From Bifidobacterium sp. (GTDB lineage: Bacteria; Actinomycetota; Actinomycetes; Actinomycetales; Bifidobacteriaceae), in the NCBI RefSeq assembly GCF_022647885.1, contig NZ_JALCLM010000001.1, positions 620,001 through 684,000 of the forward strand: a stretch of DNA of 64,000 nt, written 5' to 3'. Every line of letters starts with the position of its first letter. The stretch's first letter is position 1. A model generated the notes under the pieces. It searched no databases, was not told the origin of the DNA, and saw nothing but the letters and a program-made list of their open reading frames with translations. Position numbers and translations under genes: made by a program. Below are positions 34,976 through 46,115 of this stretch, piece after piece.

Positions 34976-36034
34976 ATGCCTATCAATATTCCCAGTGGTT
35001 TGCCAGCACGGGCGATTCTCGACTCGGAGAGAATCTTTGCTTTGGAGCGCCCAGAAGCCGAACAACAGGATTTACGCCCGCTGAGACTGCTGATATTGAA
35101 CCTCATGCCGAAAAAGATTGAAACAGAGACTGAATTATTGCGGTTGATTTCTAAATCACCTCTACAAGTCGAGGTTGATTTTATGAAAATAGCTAGTCAC
35201 GAGGCCACACACACCAGTCGTGACCATCTACTGAAGTTCTATGAACCCTTGAGCGAAGTAAAAAACAATTACTACGATGGTTTTGTAGTGACTGGCGCGC
35301 CGGTCGAACATCTAGCTTTTGACGATGTGGATTATTGGGATGAGTTCAAAGAAATCCTCGATTGGGCGTCGTCTCACGCTTTTTCCACGCTATACCTGTG
35401 CTGGGGTGCCATGGGTGCTTTGAACTACCGCTATGGTGTGCGCAAACATGTTCTTGACAAGAAAATCTTTGGTGTGTTCCCCCAATATTTGCAAGACGAA
35501 TACTGCTTTATTACTAACGGTTTTGATGAAATCACGCTTCAACCTCATTCTCGTCTTGCTTCAATGGACGAGGACGATATTGCTGCTAACCCTGATCTGC
35601 AAGTGCTTACTTGGGGAGAGGAGTCAGGTCCTGGTCTGATTGCGACTCGAGATTTTTCTGAGATATTTGCGCTGGGGCACTGGGAATACGGGAAATACAC
35701 GCTTGCCAATGAATATGCGCGAGATATGAGCAAAGGCATGACCAATGTGCCCTTCCCTAAAAATTATTATCCGCATGACGATCCAACACAGGAGCCTCTC
35801 TTTGCATGGAGAGCTCATGCCAACCTACTGTGGCGTAACTGGCTGAACTGGGTATATCAAACCACACCGTACGATTTACGAGAGGTTCCAGAGCTCAGAG
35901 CCAATAAACGTTTAGGTACAGATCGTTCAATTCGCCACCAACCTGGTAGTCCGCGGCAAGATGGATACGCCATATTCGCAAAAGACGGGTATGGTGTGAT
36001 TCAGAACGTGCGGGGTACGAACGAAACGGCATGA
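34976..36034 (+). CDS. metA: MetA-type homoserine O-acyltransferase, probably acetyl-CoA-using
   Basis: This 352-residue cytoplasmic enzyme activates the hydroxyl of homoserine for methionine synthesis. The nucleophile C142 (LYLCWGAMGA) and H235/E237 (ALGHWEYGKY) occupy the positions known from characterised MetA proteins. Residue 111 is glutamate (TGAPVEHLAF). In this family Glu111 has been linked to acetyl-CoA and Gly111 to succinyl-CoA, so homoserine O-acetyltransferase is more likely than the usual 'succinyltransferase' label. The ATG at 34976 gives the conserved start MPINIP and follows GGTGAG; an ATG nine bases earlier is in frame. It lies upstream of the ATP synthase operon and is separated from it by 254 bases. 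Confidence 0.92.
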   Translation: MPINIPSGLPARAILDSERIFALERPEAEQQDLRPLRLLILNLMPKKIETETELLRLISKSPLQVEVDFMKIASHEATHTSRDHLLKFYEPLSEVKNNYYDGFVVTGAPVEHLAFDDVDYWDEFKEILDWASSHAFSTLYLCWGAMGALNYRYGVRKHVLDKKIFGVFPQYLQDEYCFITNGFDEITLQPHSRLASMDEDDIAANPDLQVLTWGEESGPGLIATRDFSEIFALGHWEYGKYTLANEYARDMSKGMTNVPFPKNYYPHDDPTQEPLFAWRAHANLLWRNWLNWVYQTTPYDLREVPELRANKRLGTDRSIRHQPGSPRQDGYAIFAKDGYGVIQNVRGTNETA

Positions 36035-36043
36035 TTCCAAGCT

Positions 36044-36229
36044 TTAAGGCAGAAAGAGGCGCAAAACGCCGCAAAAGCCTTGCAGCTCAAGGGATTCGGG
36101 GTCATGTCCACATTCGCAAGTAGACCATTCACTAGCCATTCGGAGCAGAATGTCCGCGTCTACGGGATTTGCTTCCCGAAGGTGCTGGCGGACTGCTTGA
36201 TGGGTGATGTGAAGAAACCTTCGCGTCAC
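36044..36229 (-). CDS. Possible small protein between metA and atpB
   Basis: A minus-strand frame of 61 codons from a GTG (36229) reads like protein: RFLHITHQAVRQHLREAN, then ILLRMASEWSTCECGHDP. The frame stays open upstream to 36310. It has no ribosome site and no neighbour on its strand. It might be a leaderless small gene or chance. I do not recognise a family. Confidence 0.3.
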   Translation of the reverse strand: MTRRFLHITHQAVRQHLREANPVDADILLRMASEWSTCECGHDPESLELQGFCGVLRLFLP

Positions 36230-36288
36230 AAAGTCATCGATTACTGGCGTTATATTTAATGCTGGTCGGGAAAAGCAGGAGGCGTTAG

Positions 36289-37101
36289 ATGACGGGTTTG
36301 TACAGTGCACAAACGCTGGTAGCCGCGTCGAATGAGCCGGATTATCCGACTATCCAAGACTTCCTTCCTCCAGAGATCCTCTTTCAAGGAACTCCTTTCG
36401 CGATCAATCGCATCATTCTGGTACGCATTATTGCAACTGTGGTGTTATTGCTTGTCCTTGGTATCACGGCTTCGCGTGCGAAGCTTATCCCCGGTAGATG
36501 GCAATCAGCCGTTGAATGGGTTTTGGACTTCGTGAAAAACAACATCGTATATGAGGTCATGGGGGAGTTGCGCGGTAAACGCTACGTGCCGATGATCACC
36601 ACGGTGTTCCTGTCGATCGCGGTATTCAATCTTTGTGGTGAGATATCAGGATTGAACATTGCAGCTACAGCAACCATTACGATGCCCTTGGTGTTCGCTA
36701 TTTGGACATTTTGCCAATACTGGGGTGCGGCTATTCGCGAGAAGGGTCTTGGCACCTATCTCAAAGAAGAATTAATTCCTGAAGGTGTGCCGGCACCGGT
36801 GCTGATTCTTGTAGCACCTATGAATCTCTTGGAGATTCTTATTATTCGGCCACTGTCACTTACTATCCGACTCTTCGCCAACATGATGGCAGGGCACATC
36901 GTGCTCGCATTGTGCTTGGCCACCACGCAATTCTTCCTCTTTGAGGTTGCAAACAAAGCGATGGTGCCGCTCGGAGGTCTGATGTTTGTCGCTGGCTTCG
37001 CTATGACACTGTTTGAAATGTTCATCGCTTGCCTACAGGCATTCATTTTCTCAATTCTTTCCACTGTATATATCAACCTCAGCTACCCGGAGAACGACTA
37101 G
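36289..37101 (+). CDS. atpB: F1Fo ATP synthase subunit a
   Basis: Subunit a (270 residues) forms the two proton half-channels beside the c-ring. The essential arginine is in PLSLTIRLFANMMAGH in the penultimate long helix. The N-terminus is outside or in the membrane, followed by several hydrophobic helices, and the C-terminus ends IYINLSYPEND. The start follows CAGGAGG. It is the first gene of the operon; no atpI lies upstream. In bifidobacteria the complex mainly works as a proton-pumping ATPase for pH homeostasis. Confidence 0.95.
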   Translation: MTGLYSAQTLVAASNEPDYPTIQDFLPPEILFQGTPFAINRIILVRIIATVVLLLVLGITASRAKLIPGRWQSAVEWVLDFVKNNIVYEVMGELRGKRYVPMITTVFLSIAVFNLCGEISGLNIAATATITMPLVFAIWTFCQYWGAAIREKGLGTYLKEELIPEGVPAPVLILVAPMNLLEILIIRPLSLTIRLFANMMAGHIVLALCLATTQFFLFEVANKAMVPLGGLMFVAGFAMTLFEMFIACLQAFIFSILSTVYINLSYPEND

Positions 37102-37145
37102 ACTTCGGGCAGTCACCGGTTTTTCGACGTATCGAGTTCGAATAA

Positions 37146-37397
<252 letters not shown>

Positions 37398-37446
37398 ACG
37401 ACAGACGTATGGTCAGCAATTGGATAGGTGAAAGGAGGGTAACGAA

Positions 37447-37977
37447 GTGACGATAGCAGCAGAAGGCGGAATTAATCTGTTCCTGCCAAAGACATACGAC
37501 ATCGTATGGTCGTTGTTAATCCTAGTGATTATTGCAGTGTTCTTCTACAAGTTCTTCCTGCCCAAGTTCCAGGCGATTTTCGATGAACGTGCCGCCAAAA
37601 TCGAAGGTGGTATGGCCAAGGCAGACAAGGCTCAGCAAGAAGCTGAGGTTGCGAAGAAGAAGTATGAGGACCGACTTAGTGAGGCCCGTGTCGCAGCTTC
37701 GAAAATTCGAGATGATGCCAGGGCTGAAGCCTCGCACATTATCGCTGACGCCCGTAGTCGCGCCGAAACCGATGCCACGCAGATTACTGCGAATGCTCAG
37801 CGTTCGATTGAGTCCCAGCAGCAGCAAGCTCTAGTCAGCCTTCGTGGTGAAGTTGGTGCTTTGGCCACTGCGCTTGCTGGCAAGATTCTCGGGTCGAAGC
37901 TTGAAAGCGAAGACGTGCAGAAATCGATGATTGATTCGATGATTGAGCAACTCAATGACGGAAAGAAAGAGCGCTGA
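37447..37977 (+). CDS. atpF: F1Fo ATP synthase subunit b
   Basis: This 176-residue peripheral-stalk subunit has an N-terminal membrane anchor (about 18-35, IVWSLLILVIIAVFFYKFF) and a long charged coiled coil (about 45-165, AEVAKKKYEDRLSEARV). It starts with GTG, preceded by AAAGGAGGG, which settles the choice. It joins the Fo part to subunit delta on F1. Confidence 0.95.
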   Translation: MTIAAEGGINLFLPKTYDIVWSLLILVIIAVFFYKFFLPKFQAIFDERAAKIEGGMAKADKAQQEAEVAKKKYEDRLSEARVAASKIRDDARAEASHIIADARSRAETDATQITANAQRSIESQQQQALVSLRGEVGALATALAGKILGSKLESEDVQKSMIDSMIEQLNDGKKER

Positions 37978-38019
37978 CGAACAGATTCAGGTTCGTCACA
38001 CATTGCAAGAGGAGGTGAC

Positions 38020-38850
38020 ATGCGCGGAGAGACATCGCTGAACTCCGACCGGTGCGCCCGGGAGAAGTTTGCACCAGCACTGCGCGAAGCAAACGTGCAG
38101 GCCGGTGTCGTGTCAAGCGAATTGTTTGATTTCGCCAACTTGCTGGACTTAAATCCGCGTCTGGAACGAGCGCTTACTGATCCTTCACGTCCTGCGAAGG
38201 ACAAGAAGGCTTTGGTCGATCAGCTTCTGGATGCTTCAGGAGCTTTGCCCCTGACCAGAGAGATTCTTGAAGATCTCGCTCAACGCGGTTGGAGCAAGGT
38301 GGACCACATTGCCAATGCAGTTGAGGATCTTGCAGTTGACGCCACGCTCTATTACGCAGATGTGAAATCGGTAACTGCGACTGTAGCGATTGAGTTGGCG
38401 AAGATTCATTCCGCCTTCCTGAATATGCCGCAGGTACGTTCGCGTCTTTCGGATACACAAGTAAGTGCAGATACTAGGATCAAGTTCCTTAAGCAATTGC
38501 TTGCAGGTCAACGTCTTAATCCACTAACTATAGTTCTCGCTGAGCATGCGACTAGGGATTTGCGTAATCGTAGATTCCTCTCGACACTCTCGTGGCTAAT
38601 CAATGAGATTTCACGTCATATGGGAGAGCAAGTGGTTACGGTTGTTTCAGCTGTCCCACTTACTCGCGATCAGTTTAGCGGCATTATTTCGGCGTATTCT
38701 GCAAAACTTGGCAGGCCGGTGCATATCAACTCAGTTGTAGACCCCAAGGTTCTTGGAGGTTTACGAATCCAGTTTGGAGCTGAAGTGCATGACAACACGG
38801 TTGTAGCTCAGCTACAACAGTTGCGTCGCAAAGTTGGGGTAAGCGCATGA
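38020..38850 (+). CDS. atpH: F1Fo ATP synthase subunit delta
   Basis: This 276-residue subunit caps the peripheral stalk on F1. It is about 100 residues longer than E. coli delta, as is usual in actinobacteria. The C-terminal block [20 protein letters not shown] is the family signature. AGAGGAGGTG precedes the ATG. An N-terminal helical region precedes the conserved delta domain. Confidence 0.93.
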   Translation: MRGETSLNSDRCAREKFAPALREANVQAGVVSSELFDFANLLDLNPRLERALTDPSRPAKDKKALVDQLLDASGALPLTREILEDLAQRGWSKVDHIANAVEDLAVDATLYYADVKSVTATVAIELAKIHSAFLNMPQVRSRLSDTQVSADTRIKFLKQLLAGQRLNPLTIVLAEHATRDLRNRRFLSTLSWLINEISRHMGEQVVTVVSAVPLTRDQFSGIISAYSAKLGRPVHINSVVDPKVLGGLRIQFGAEVHDNTVVAQLQQLRRKVGVSA

Positions 38851-38896
38851 TGTGCGTGCGAAAGACTTATCAACAGTACAAGAAAAAGGAGTGATC

Positions 38897-40528
38897 ATGG
38901 CGGAACTTACCATTGATCCTGCCACGATACGCAAGGCGCTCGATGATTTCGTCGAGTCGTACGAGCCGTCCGAGACACCCACCCAGGAGGTCGGGTATGT
39001 GCGGACTGCAGGCGACGGCATTGCGCATGTGGAGGGGCTGCCTGGATGCATGGCCAATGAGTTGCTGACTTTTGAAAATGGCACTCTTGGATTGGCATTC
39101 AACCTTGATGCTCGCGAAATCGGTGTGGTTATCCTCGGTGATTTTGCAGGTATCGAAGAAGGCCAAGAAGTAAAACGAACAGGTGAGGTGCTTTCTGTTC
39201 CAGTCGGTGATGGTTATTTGGGTCGCACGGTTAACCCTCTTGGCGCACCAATTGACGGACTTGGGGATATCAAGAGTGAAGGTCGACGCATTTTGGAAGC
39301 TCAGGCTCCTGATGTGATGCACCGTCATCCGGTCGATGAACCTATGTCAACTGGAATCAAGGCTATTGATGCTATGACCCCAATCGGTCGTGGACAGCGT
39401 CAGCTCATCATTGGTGATCGCCAGACTGGTAAGACAGCACTTGCGATCGATACCATAATCAATCAAAAGCAAAATTGGGAGTCAGGCGATCCCAAGAAAC
39501 AAGTGCGTTGCATCTATGTTGCTATTGGGCAAAAAGGTTCGACTATTGCCTCTGTTCGTGCGTCACTAGAAGATGCCGGAGCTATGGAATACACCACAAT
39601 CGTGGCTTCTCCAGCTTCTGATTCAGCAGGTTTTAAGTACATCGCACCGTACACCGGCTCGGCTATTGGTCAGCACTGGATGTACAACGGCAAGCATGTT
39701 CTGATTGTGTTTGATGATTTAAGCAAGCAGGCAGAAGCGTATCGATCAATTTCCTTACTGCTGCGTCGTCCGCCGGGGCGCGAAGCATACCCAGGTGATG
39801 TGTTCTACTTGCATTCCCGTCTTCTGGAGCGTTGCGCAAAGCTTTCTGACGGATTGGGTGGCGGTTCGATGACCGGTTTGCCGATTATCGAGACGAAGGC
39901 CAACGATGTATCTGCATACATCCCGACCAACGTTATTTCCATCACTGATGGACAGATCTTCCTTCAGTCCGACTTGTTTAACGCCAATCAGCGTCCTGCA
40001 GTGGATGTCGGTATTTCGGTGTCTCGAGTCGGTGGTGCCGCACAGACTAAGGCTTTGAAAAAGGTTTCGGGTACGCTGAAGATTTCTTTGGCTCAGTACC
40101 GCTCGCTGGAATCCTTCGCTATGTTCGCGTCAGATTTGGATGCAGCATCAAAGGCACAGTTGACACGAGGAGCACGTCTGACTGAGTTGCTCAAGCAGCC
40201 GCAGTTCACGCCATATCCAATGGAGCAGGAAGTCGTTTCAGTATGGATTGGTACGCACGGCAAAATCGACGACTTGGATATCAAGGATGTGTTGCCATTC
40301 GAGAAGGGTCTTATGGACTATCTCGACCACAACACCACCATCCTCAAGACGATTCGCGATACTGAAGACTTCACTAGTGACACCGAGCAGGCTTTGGACG
40401 CTGCAGTAACTGAGTTCCGCGGAACATTTGTTACCAAGTCCGGTACTACGCTCGAAGGTGCGAAGAAGAACAAGGAAGCGGGTCCAGCTCCTATCGAGCA
40501 GGAACAGATCGTTGCGGGGGCGAAGTAA
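38897..40528 (+). CDS. atpA: F1Fo ATP synthase subunit alpha
   Basis: This 543-residue non-catalytic nucleotide-binding subunit of F1 has P-loop [11 protein letters not shown], the block [22 protein letters not shown] and the C-terminal helical domain. The ATG at 38897 is preferred because AAAAAGGAG lies six bases upstream and the protein then begins at the conserved N-terminus. An in-frame ATG at 38852 would add 15 residues. Confidence 0.96.
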   Translation: MAELTIDPATIRKALDDFVESYEPSETPTQEVGYVRTAGDGIAHVEGLPGCMANELLTFENGTLGLAFNLDAREIGVVILGDFAGIEEGQEVKRTGEVLSVPVGDGYLGRTVNPLGAPIDGLGDIKSEGRRILEAQAPDVMHRHPVDEPMSTGIKAIDAMTPIGRGQRQLIIGDRQTGKTALAIDTIINQKQNWESGDPKKQVRCIYVAIGQKGSTIASVRASLEDAGAMEYTTIVASPASDSAGFKYIAPYTGSAIGQHWMYNGKHVLIVFDDLSKQAEAYRSISLLLRRPPGREAYPGDVFYLHSRLLERCAKLSDGLGGGSMTGLPIIETKANDVSAYIPTNVISITDGQIFLQSDLFNANQRPAVDVGISVSRVGGAAQTKALKKVSGTLKISLAQYRSLESFAMFASDLDAASKAQLTRGARLTELLKQPQFTPYPMEQEVVSVWIGTHGKIDDLDIKDVLPFEKGLMDYLDHNTTILKTIRDTEDFTSDTEQALDAAVTEFRGTFVTKSGTTLEGAKKNKEAGPAPIEQEQIVAGAK

Positions 40529-40531
40529 GCT

Positions 40532-42959
<2,428 letters not shown>

Positions 42960-42960
<1 letters not shown>

Positions 42961-43253
42961 TGGCCGGCGAAGAGAAGTCCACGATGCAGGTAAACATCGT
43001 AGCCTCCGATCGTCCAGTATGGTCAGGGACTGCGAGATCCGTGACCATACCAGCCTCTGAGGGTGGTATGGGCATACTTCCTGACCATGAACCAGTGTTG
43101 ACCGTTATTCGAGAAGGCGTTGTTACTGTGACGGAAGCCGAAGGTACACAACACGTTTTCCAAGTCAACGATGGTTTTATCGCTTTCGATTCAAATAAGT
43201 TGACGGTCGCTGTAGAACGTGGATCGCAGCTTAAGAGTGGTCAGCAAGCCTAA
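42960..43253 (+). CDS. atpC: F1Fo ATP synthase subunit epsilon
   Basis: At 97 residues this subunit keeps the N-terminal beta-sandwich (SDRPVWSGTARSVTIPASEG, GILPDHEPVLT) that binds gamma and the c-ring. It lacks most of the C-terminal helical hairpin that inhibits ATP hydrolysis in other bacteria. Short epsilon is common in bifidobacteria and fits an enzyme run as an ATPase. It is the last gene of the operon. Confidence 0.94.
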
Positions 43254-43305
43254 CAAGTATTGAGAGTTCTGTAGTTTCTACCAGCCATAGAACTCACGAG
43301 ATGTG

Positions 43306-43372
43306 ATGACGGGTGTTGAAACACCATAATTGCCATATTTGGCGAATATTATGGTGTTTCAACACCCGTCAT
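43306..43372. terminator. Very long perfect hairpin after the ATP synthase operon
   Basis: Arms of 25 bases (43306-43330 and 43348-43372) are perfectly complementary around a 17-base loop that itself can pair as GCCA/TGGC. The arms begin ATGACGGGTG and end CACCCGTCAT. It lies 53 bases after atpC. It probably ends the operon, though the stem is much longer than usual terminators. Confidence 0.7.
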
Positions 43373-43444
43373 TGTGTATATCTCCGTGGCTCCTCGCATG
43401 GTCCTAGTTGTAGCAAAGACAGACCCCGCGCTATGGTGTCACGT

Positions 43445-44224
43445 ATGCGCATAATCGTTGCTGACTGTACTGCTGTGTATTCGGGGCGTCTGAATGCATC
43501 ACTGCCTCTCGCCAGACGAGTTCTCCTTATCAAAGAGGACTCAAGTTGTCTTATCTTTTCGGAACTTGGTTCATATAAACCACTCAACTGGATGGTTGCA
43601 CCTTGTACCCTGCGAGAATATTCACCGAATAACGAGGAGCAGACAAACTCTCTTGATACCGTGAGTGCAGAAGATGATGTCTCAACCAACGCGGTGAACA
43701 GCATGGTGGATGCTGAACCGGCACTCGAGCCTTTACCGGAGAAGATTATTCGGGTGGCTGCCACGAAATCTGATGATGTACTCACGGTGAGTTTGATGAG
43801 TATAGCTAGTGACGAATATTTCGAGCTTGGCGCTGATCCTGGGTTGATAAAAGATGGTGTAGAAGATCATTTGCAACGGTTCCTAGCACAGCAGATAGAG
43901 CGTCTAGGACCAGGAATGACGCTAATACGACGAGAATTTCCGACGGCAATCGGGCCAGTGGATATCATGGCAGTCGATGCTGAGGGGAAGCACGTGGCCG
44001 TGGAAATCAAAAGACACGGTGGTATTGATGGGGTGGAACAATTGACCCGTTATTGTGAGTTGCTGAATCGAGACCCACTACTATCACCTGTTCGCGGAGT
44101 GTTCGCTGCCCAAACCATTACAGCTCAGGCTAAAACTCTGGCTGAGGACAGAGGATTCTCCTGTTTAATTCTTGACTATGAGGATATGAAGGGCAAACAC
44201 AGCGACGAACTGACCCTTTTTTAA
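43445..44224 (+). CDS. nucS: Mismatch-specific endonuclease NucS/EndoMS
   Basis: NucS performs the MutS/MutL-independent mismatch repair of actinobacteria, cutting both strands at mismatches. The N-terminal DNA-binding/dimerisation domain starts MRIIVADCTAVYSGRL and contains YKPLNWM. The nuclease domain has GPVDIMAVDAEG, VAVEIKRHGGIDGVEQLTRY and GVFAAQTITAQAK. The C-terminal LTLF resembles the clamp-binding end. At 259 residues it is longer than the mycobacterial protein. The extra length is an acidic segment of roughly 35 residues between the two domains. The ATG at 43445 gives the conserved N-terminus; ATG 43433 is also in frame. Its place after atpC is typical for actinobacteria. Confidence 0.93.
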   Translation: MRIIVADCTAVYSGRLNASLPLARRVLLIKEDSSCLIFSELGSYKPLNWMVAPCTLREYSPNNEEQTNSLDTVSAEDDVSTNAVNSMVDAEPALEPLPEKIIRVAATKSDDVLTVSLMSIASDEYFELGADPGLIKDGVEDHLQRFLAQQIERLGPGMTLIRREFPTAIGPVDIMAVDAEGKHVAVEIKRHGGIDGVEQLTRYCELLNRDPLLSPVRGVFAAQTITAQAKTLAEDRGFSCLILDYEDMKGKHSDELTLF

Positions 44225-44280
44225 TCTTATTGCTCTCACTGGGCGCTAATTCTGGCGATTTCAGCATAGAAGTCAGCACA

Positions 44281-44307
44281 GAATCGTGCATTTTCTGATG
44301 CAGATTC
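44281..44307 (+). terminator. Hairpin after nucS
   Basis: GAATC-TGCA pairs with TGCA-GATTC (one bulged G) around TTTTCTGA, 57 bases after the nucS stop. Moderate stability and no U-tract. Confidence 0.45.
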
Positions 44308-44309
44308 GT

Positions 44310-44429
44310 TTGTGTAGGGATCTTCTGTGTTATCGCAACTATCACAGCGAGCGGCTTAGCTGGGAGGGTTGGAATTGCAACATTCCTGTAAGCTATTTTC
44401 CGTCTAGCTACTTAGCAATCCCTACACAA
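44310..44429 (+). ncRNA. Candidate structured RNA, unassigned
   Basis: TTGTGTAGGGAT (44310-44321) pairs perfectly with ATCCCTACACAA (44418-44429), closing a 120-base domain. Inside, CTGTG (44325-44329) pairs with CACAG (44343-44347), TAGCT (44357-44361) with AGCTA (44391-44395), and GGAAT (44371-44375) with ATTCC (44382-44386). No coding frame explains the region. It lies between nucS and the nrdH promoter in a 448-base gap. I do not match it to a known RNA family; it could act on the minus strand instead. Confidence 0.35.
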
Positions 44430-44549
44430 CCGTGGAGGGTGGAACATTCTGAGAAATGTTGCCTTTATCACATCTGTGTTGAGGCAGATATTGGTGCTGA
44501 GGAATGCAGGTGTAGGAATTGCTTGAAATATCAAGGAATTTGGGCCCTG

Positions 44550-44597
44550 ACACTAGATATAGTGGTGATAGGCTCAACACGCCACAATAAGCAGTGG
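44550..44597 (+). promoter_or_regulatory. Tandem NrdR boxes upstream of nrdH
   Basis: ACACTAGATATAGTGG (44550-44565) closely matches the NrdR-box consensus. A weaker copy, CCACAATAAGCAGTGG (44582-44597), starts 32 bases later, about three helical turns, which is the usual NrdR arrangement. They lie 76-123 bases before nrdH. Confidence 0.7.
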
Positions 44598-44672
44598 TTT
44601 GGTTTTCAGACTACACGAGTGTAATCTCCAAGAACACGAGAATTACACGAATGTTTTTTGGGAGTGATCACG

Positions 44673-44909
44673 ATGTCGATAACCGTCTTTGCGAAGCCAC
44701 ATTGCCCGCAGTGCGATGCTACCAAGCGTCAGTTCAATAAGCTGGGTGTGGAGTATGACATTGTCGATTTGACGCAAGATGCTGCAGCCCTCGAAGAGTT
44801 CCGTGCAGCCGGTTACCGCCAAGCACCTGTTGTGGTTGCTGGTGAAGACACTTGGACTGGTTTTCGTCCAGACATGATTAACAAGGTTGCCGAGTTTATC
44901 AACGCTTAA
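44673..44909 (+). CDS. nrdH: Glutaredoxin-like protein NrdH
   Basis: This 78-residue redoxin supplies electrons to class Ib ribonucleotide reductase. The active site is CPQC (residues 11-14) in KPHCPQCDATKR, and the C-terminal part has QAPVVVAGEDTWTGFRPDMI, the NrdH substrate-recognition region. The ATG at 44673 follows GGGAG; an in-frame TTG at 44658 is less likely. NrdI, NrdE and NrdF are not encoded next to it, but the NrdR boxes tie it to that regulon. Confidence 0.92.
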   Translation: MSITVFAKPHCPQCDATKRQFNKLGVEYDIVDLTQDAAALEEFRAAGYRQAPVVVAGEDTWTGFRPDMINKVAEFINA

Positions 44910-44946
44910 ACGTTATAAGAGGAATCGTTCTGGCTATTAGCCAGAA

Positions 44947-45021
44947 ATACAACAAGTGTGCACACCCACAATTAAACGTTGAGTCATCAATGTTTCTTGT
45001 GGGTGTGCACACTTGTTGTAT
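44947..45021. terminator. Very long perfect convergent hairpin
   Basis: Arms of 25 bases (44947-44971 and 44997-45021) pair perfectly. The loop continues as AAACGTTGA/TCAATGTTT (44974-44982 with 44987-44995, one G-U), for about 34 pairs in all. It sits between the convergent nrdH and FKBP genes and can serve both strands. Confidence 0.75.
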
Positions 45022-45043
45022 GTGCGCAGCTGGTGCTGGGAGA

Positions 45044-46039
45044 TTAGTACGCGGCCAGAATATCTACCACGAATACCAAGGTTGAATTCGCAGGTATGCT
45101 GGATTGCGCTTCGGTACCATACCCCAAACTTGGCGGGATGATTAACAGCACTTGGGAACCAACAGTTTGACCCGCAAGTCCCTTTTTCCAACCAGATATG
45201 ACTTGGCTGAGGCTGAAGTCTGTCGCTGTACCGTTGTCCCAAGAAGAATCGAATTGCTTGCCAGTGCTGGCCAACCATCCGGTGTAGTTCGCGCTAACGG
45301 TTTGTGAATCAGTAACTTTTGCGCCATTGCCTTTTATAAGAGTCTGGACCACAAGGTCACTGCCTGGTTTGTACCCATTCATATTCAGAGAAGGCTTACC
45401 CGTTTTGTCCAGCGTAATCTTAGGTAGATTGGATGGAATATCTTTTACCGTAGTACCCTCAGCCCGCGTGAGCGCTTTTGTTTTGGAAACGAGGGTCATA
45501 ACCATCAGATATGTGGTGGCATTGGAAGAAGTGGTCGCCGTGCTAGTAGAAGTGTCTTTGATACCGAAGGCAATCGTGGTATTGATTTTTTGCCCTTTAA
45601 GTAGGTTGTAATACGCGGCGTTCATTGAGCTGGTGCTCAACACCATTGAGCAATCTGGCGTATTTTTTGTCCAAGTGGAATCAAGTTCAGAACCATTGAC
45701 TGCGCTGATAGCGATGCTTTGTGCGCAGACACGGTCACCATCTTCAAGAGTTTCGCCATTGCCCTCTTGCAGTATGGAATAGGTGTTGTTTTGGACATCA
45801 AAAGGTTTGGAGAAAGTTACTGTGGGCTTCTTGCCAAGTTCACCTTTGGCACTCACACCTGTCATCTTCGAGAGCTTGACACTGGAACTAGTGGAGGAAG
45901 TGGAGGAACTGCTTGCAGAAGAGCTGTCCGAGGCGGTGCTAGAACTACTCCCACATGCCGCCAGACCAAGGCTCATTGTCAGTGCACAACACACTGAGAG
46001 TACTTTGCCGAGCTTGTGTTTACTAAGTGTATGTCGCAT
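45044..46039 (-). CDS. FKBP-type peptidyl-prolyl isomerase lipoprotein
   Basis: This 331-residue exported protein probably helps proteins fold outside the membrane. A signal peptide ends in LAAC (Cys29) and is followed by a serine-rich spacer. A first domain (about 60-215) is FKBP-like but divergent. The C-terminal FKBP domain (about 230-331) is canonical: VSANYTGWLASTGKQFDSSWDNG, VISGWKKGLAGQTVGSQVLLIIP and SLGYG...IPANSTLVFVVDIL. The ATG at 46039 is chosen because it begins the signal peptide; the frame stays open 80 codons upstream into the neighbour's region. Confidence 0.9.
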   Translation of the reverse strand: MRHTLSKHKLGKVLSVCCALTMSLGLAACGSSSSTASDSSSASSSSTSSTSSSVKLSKMTGVSAKGELGKKPTVTFSKPFDVQNNTYSILQEGNGETLEDGDRVCAQSIAISAVNGSELDSTWTKNTPDCSMVLSTSSMNAAYYNLLKGQKINTTIAFGIKDTSTSTATTSSNATTYLMVMTLVSKTKALTRAEGTTVKDIPSNLPKITLDKTGKPSLNMNGYKPGSDLVVQTLIKGNGAKVTDSQTVSANYTGWLASTGKQFDSSWDNGTATDFSLSQVISGWKKGLAGQTVGSQVLLIIPPSLGYGTEAQSSIPANSTLVFVVDILAAY

Positions 46040-46115
46040 ACTGGCTAACTCTAATGCCTTGTCCTGATTTTGATATTCAGCCAAGGGATTGGGGAACCTG
46101 TAGAATAGCGGTGTT

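Noticed and set aside
38870-39328. 152-codon minus-strand frame over the start of atpA
   Set aside because: Shadow of atpA, no recognisable motif.
43313-43444. Longer N-terminus for NucS starting inside the long hairpin
   Set aside because: The added residues are cysteine-rich and unlike NucS; ATG 43445 gives the conserved N-terminus.
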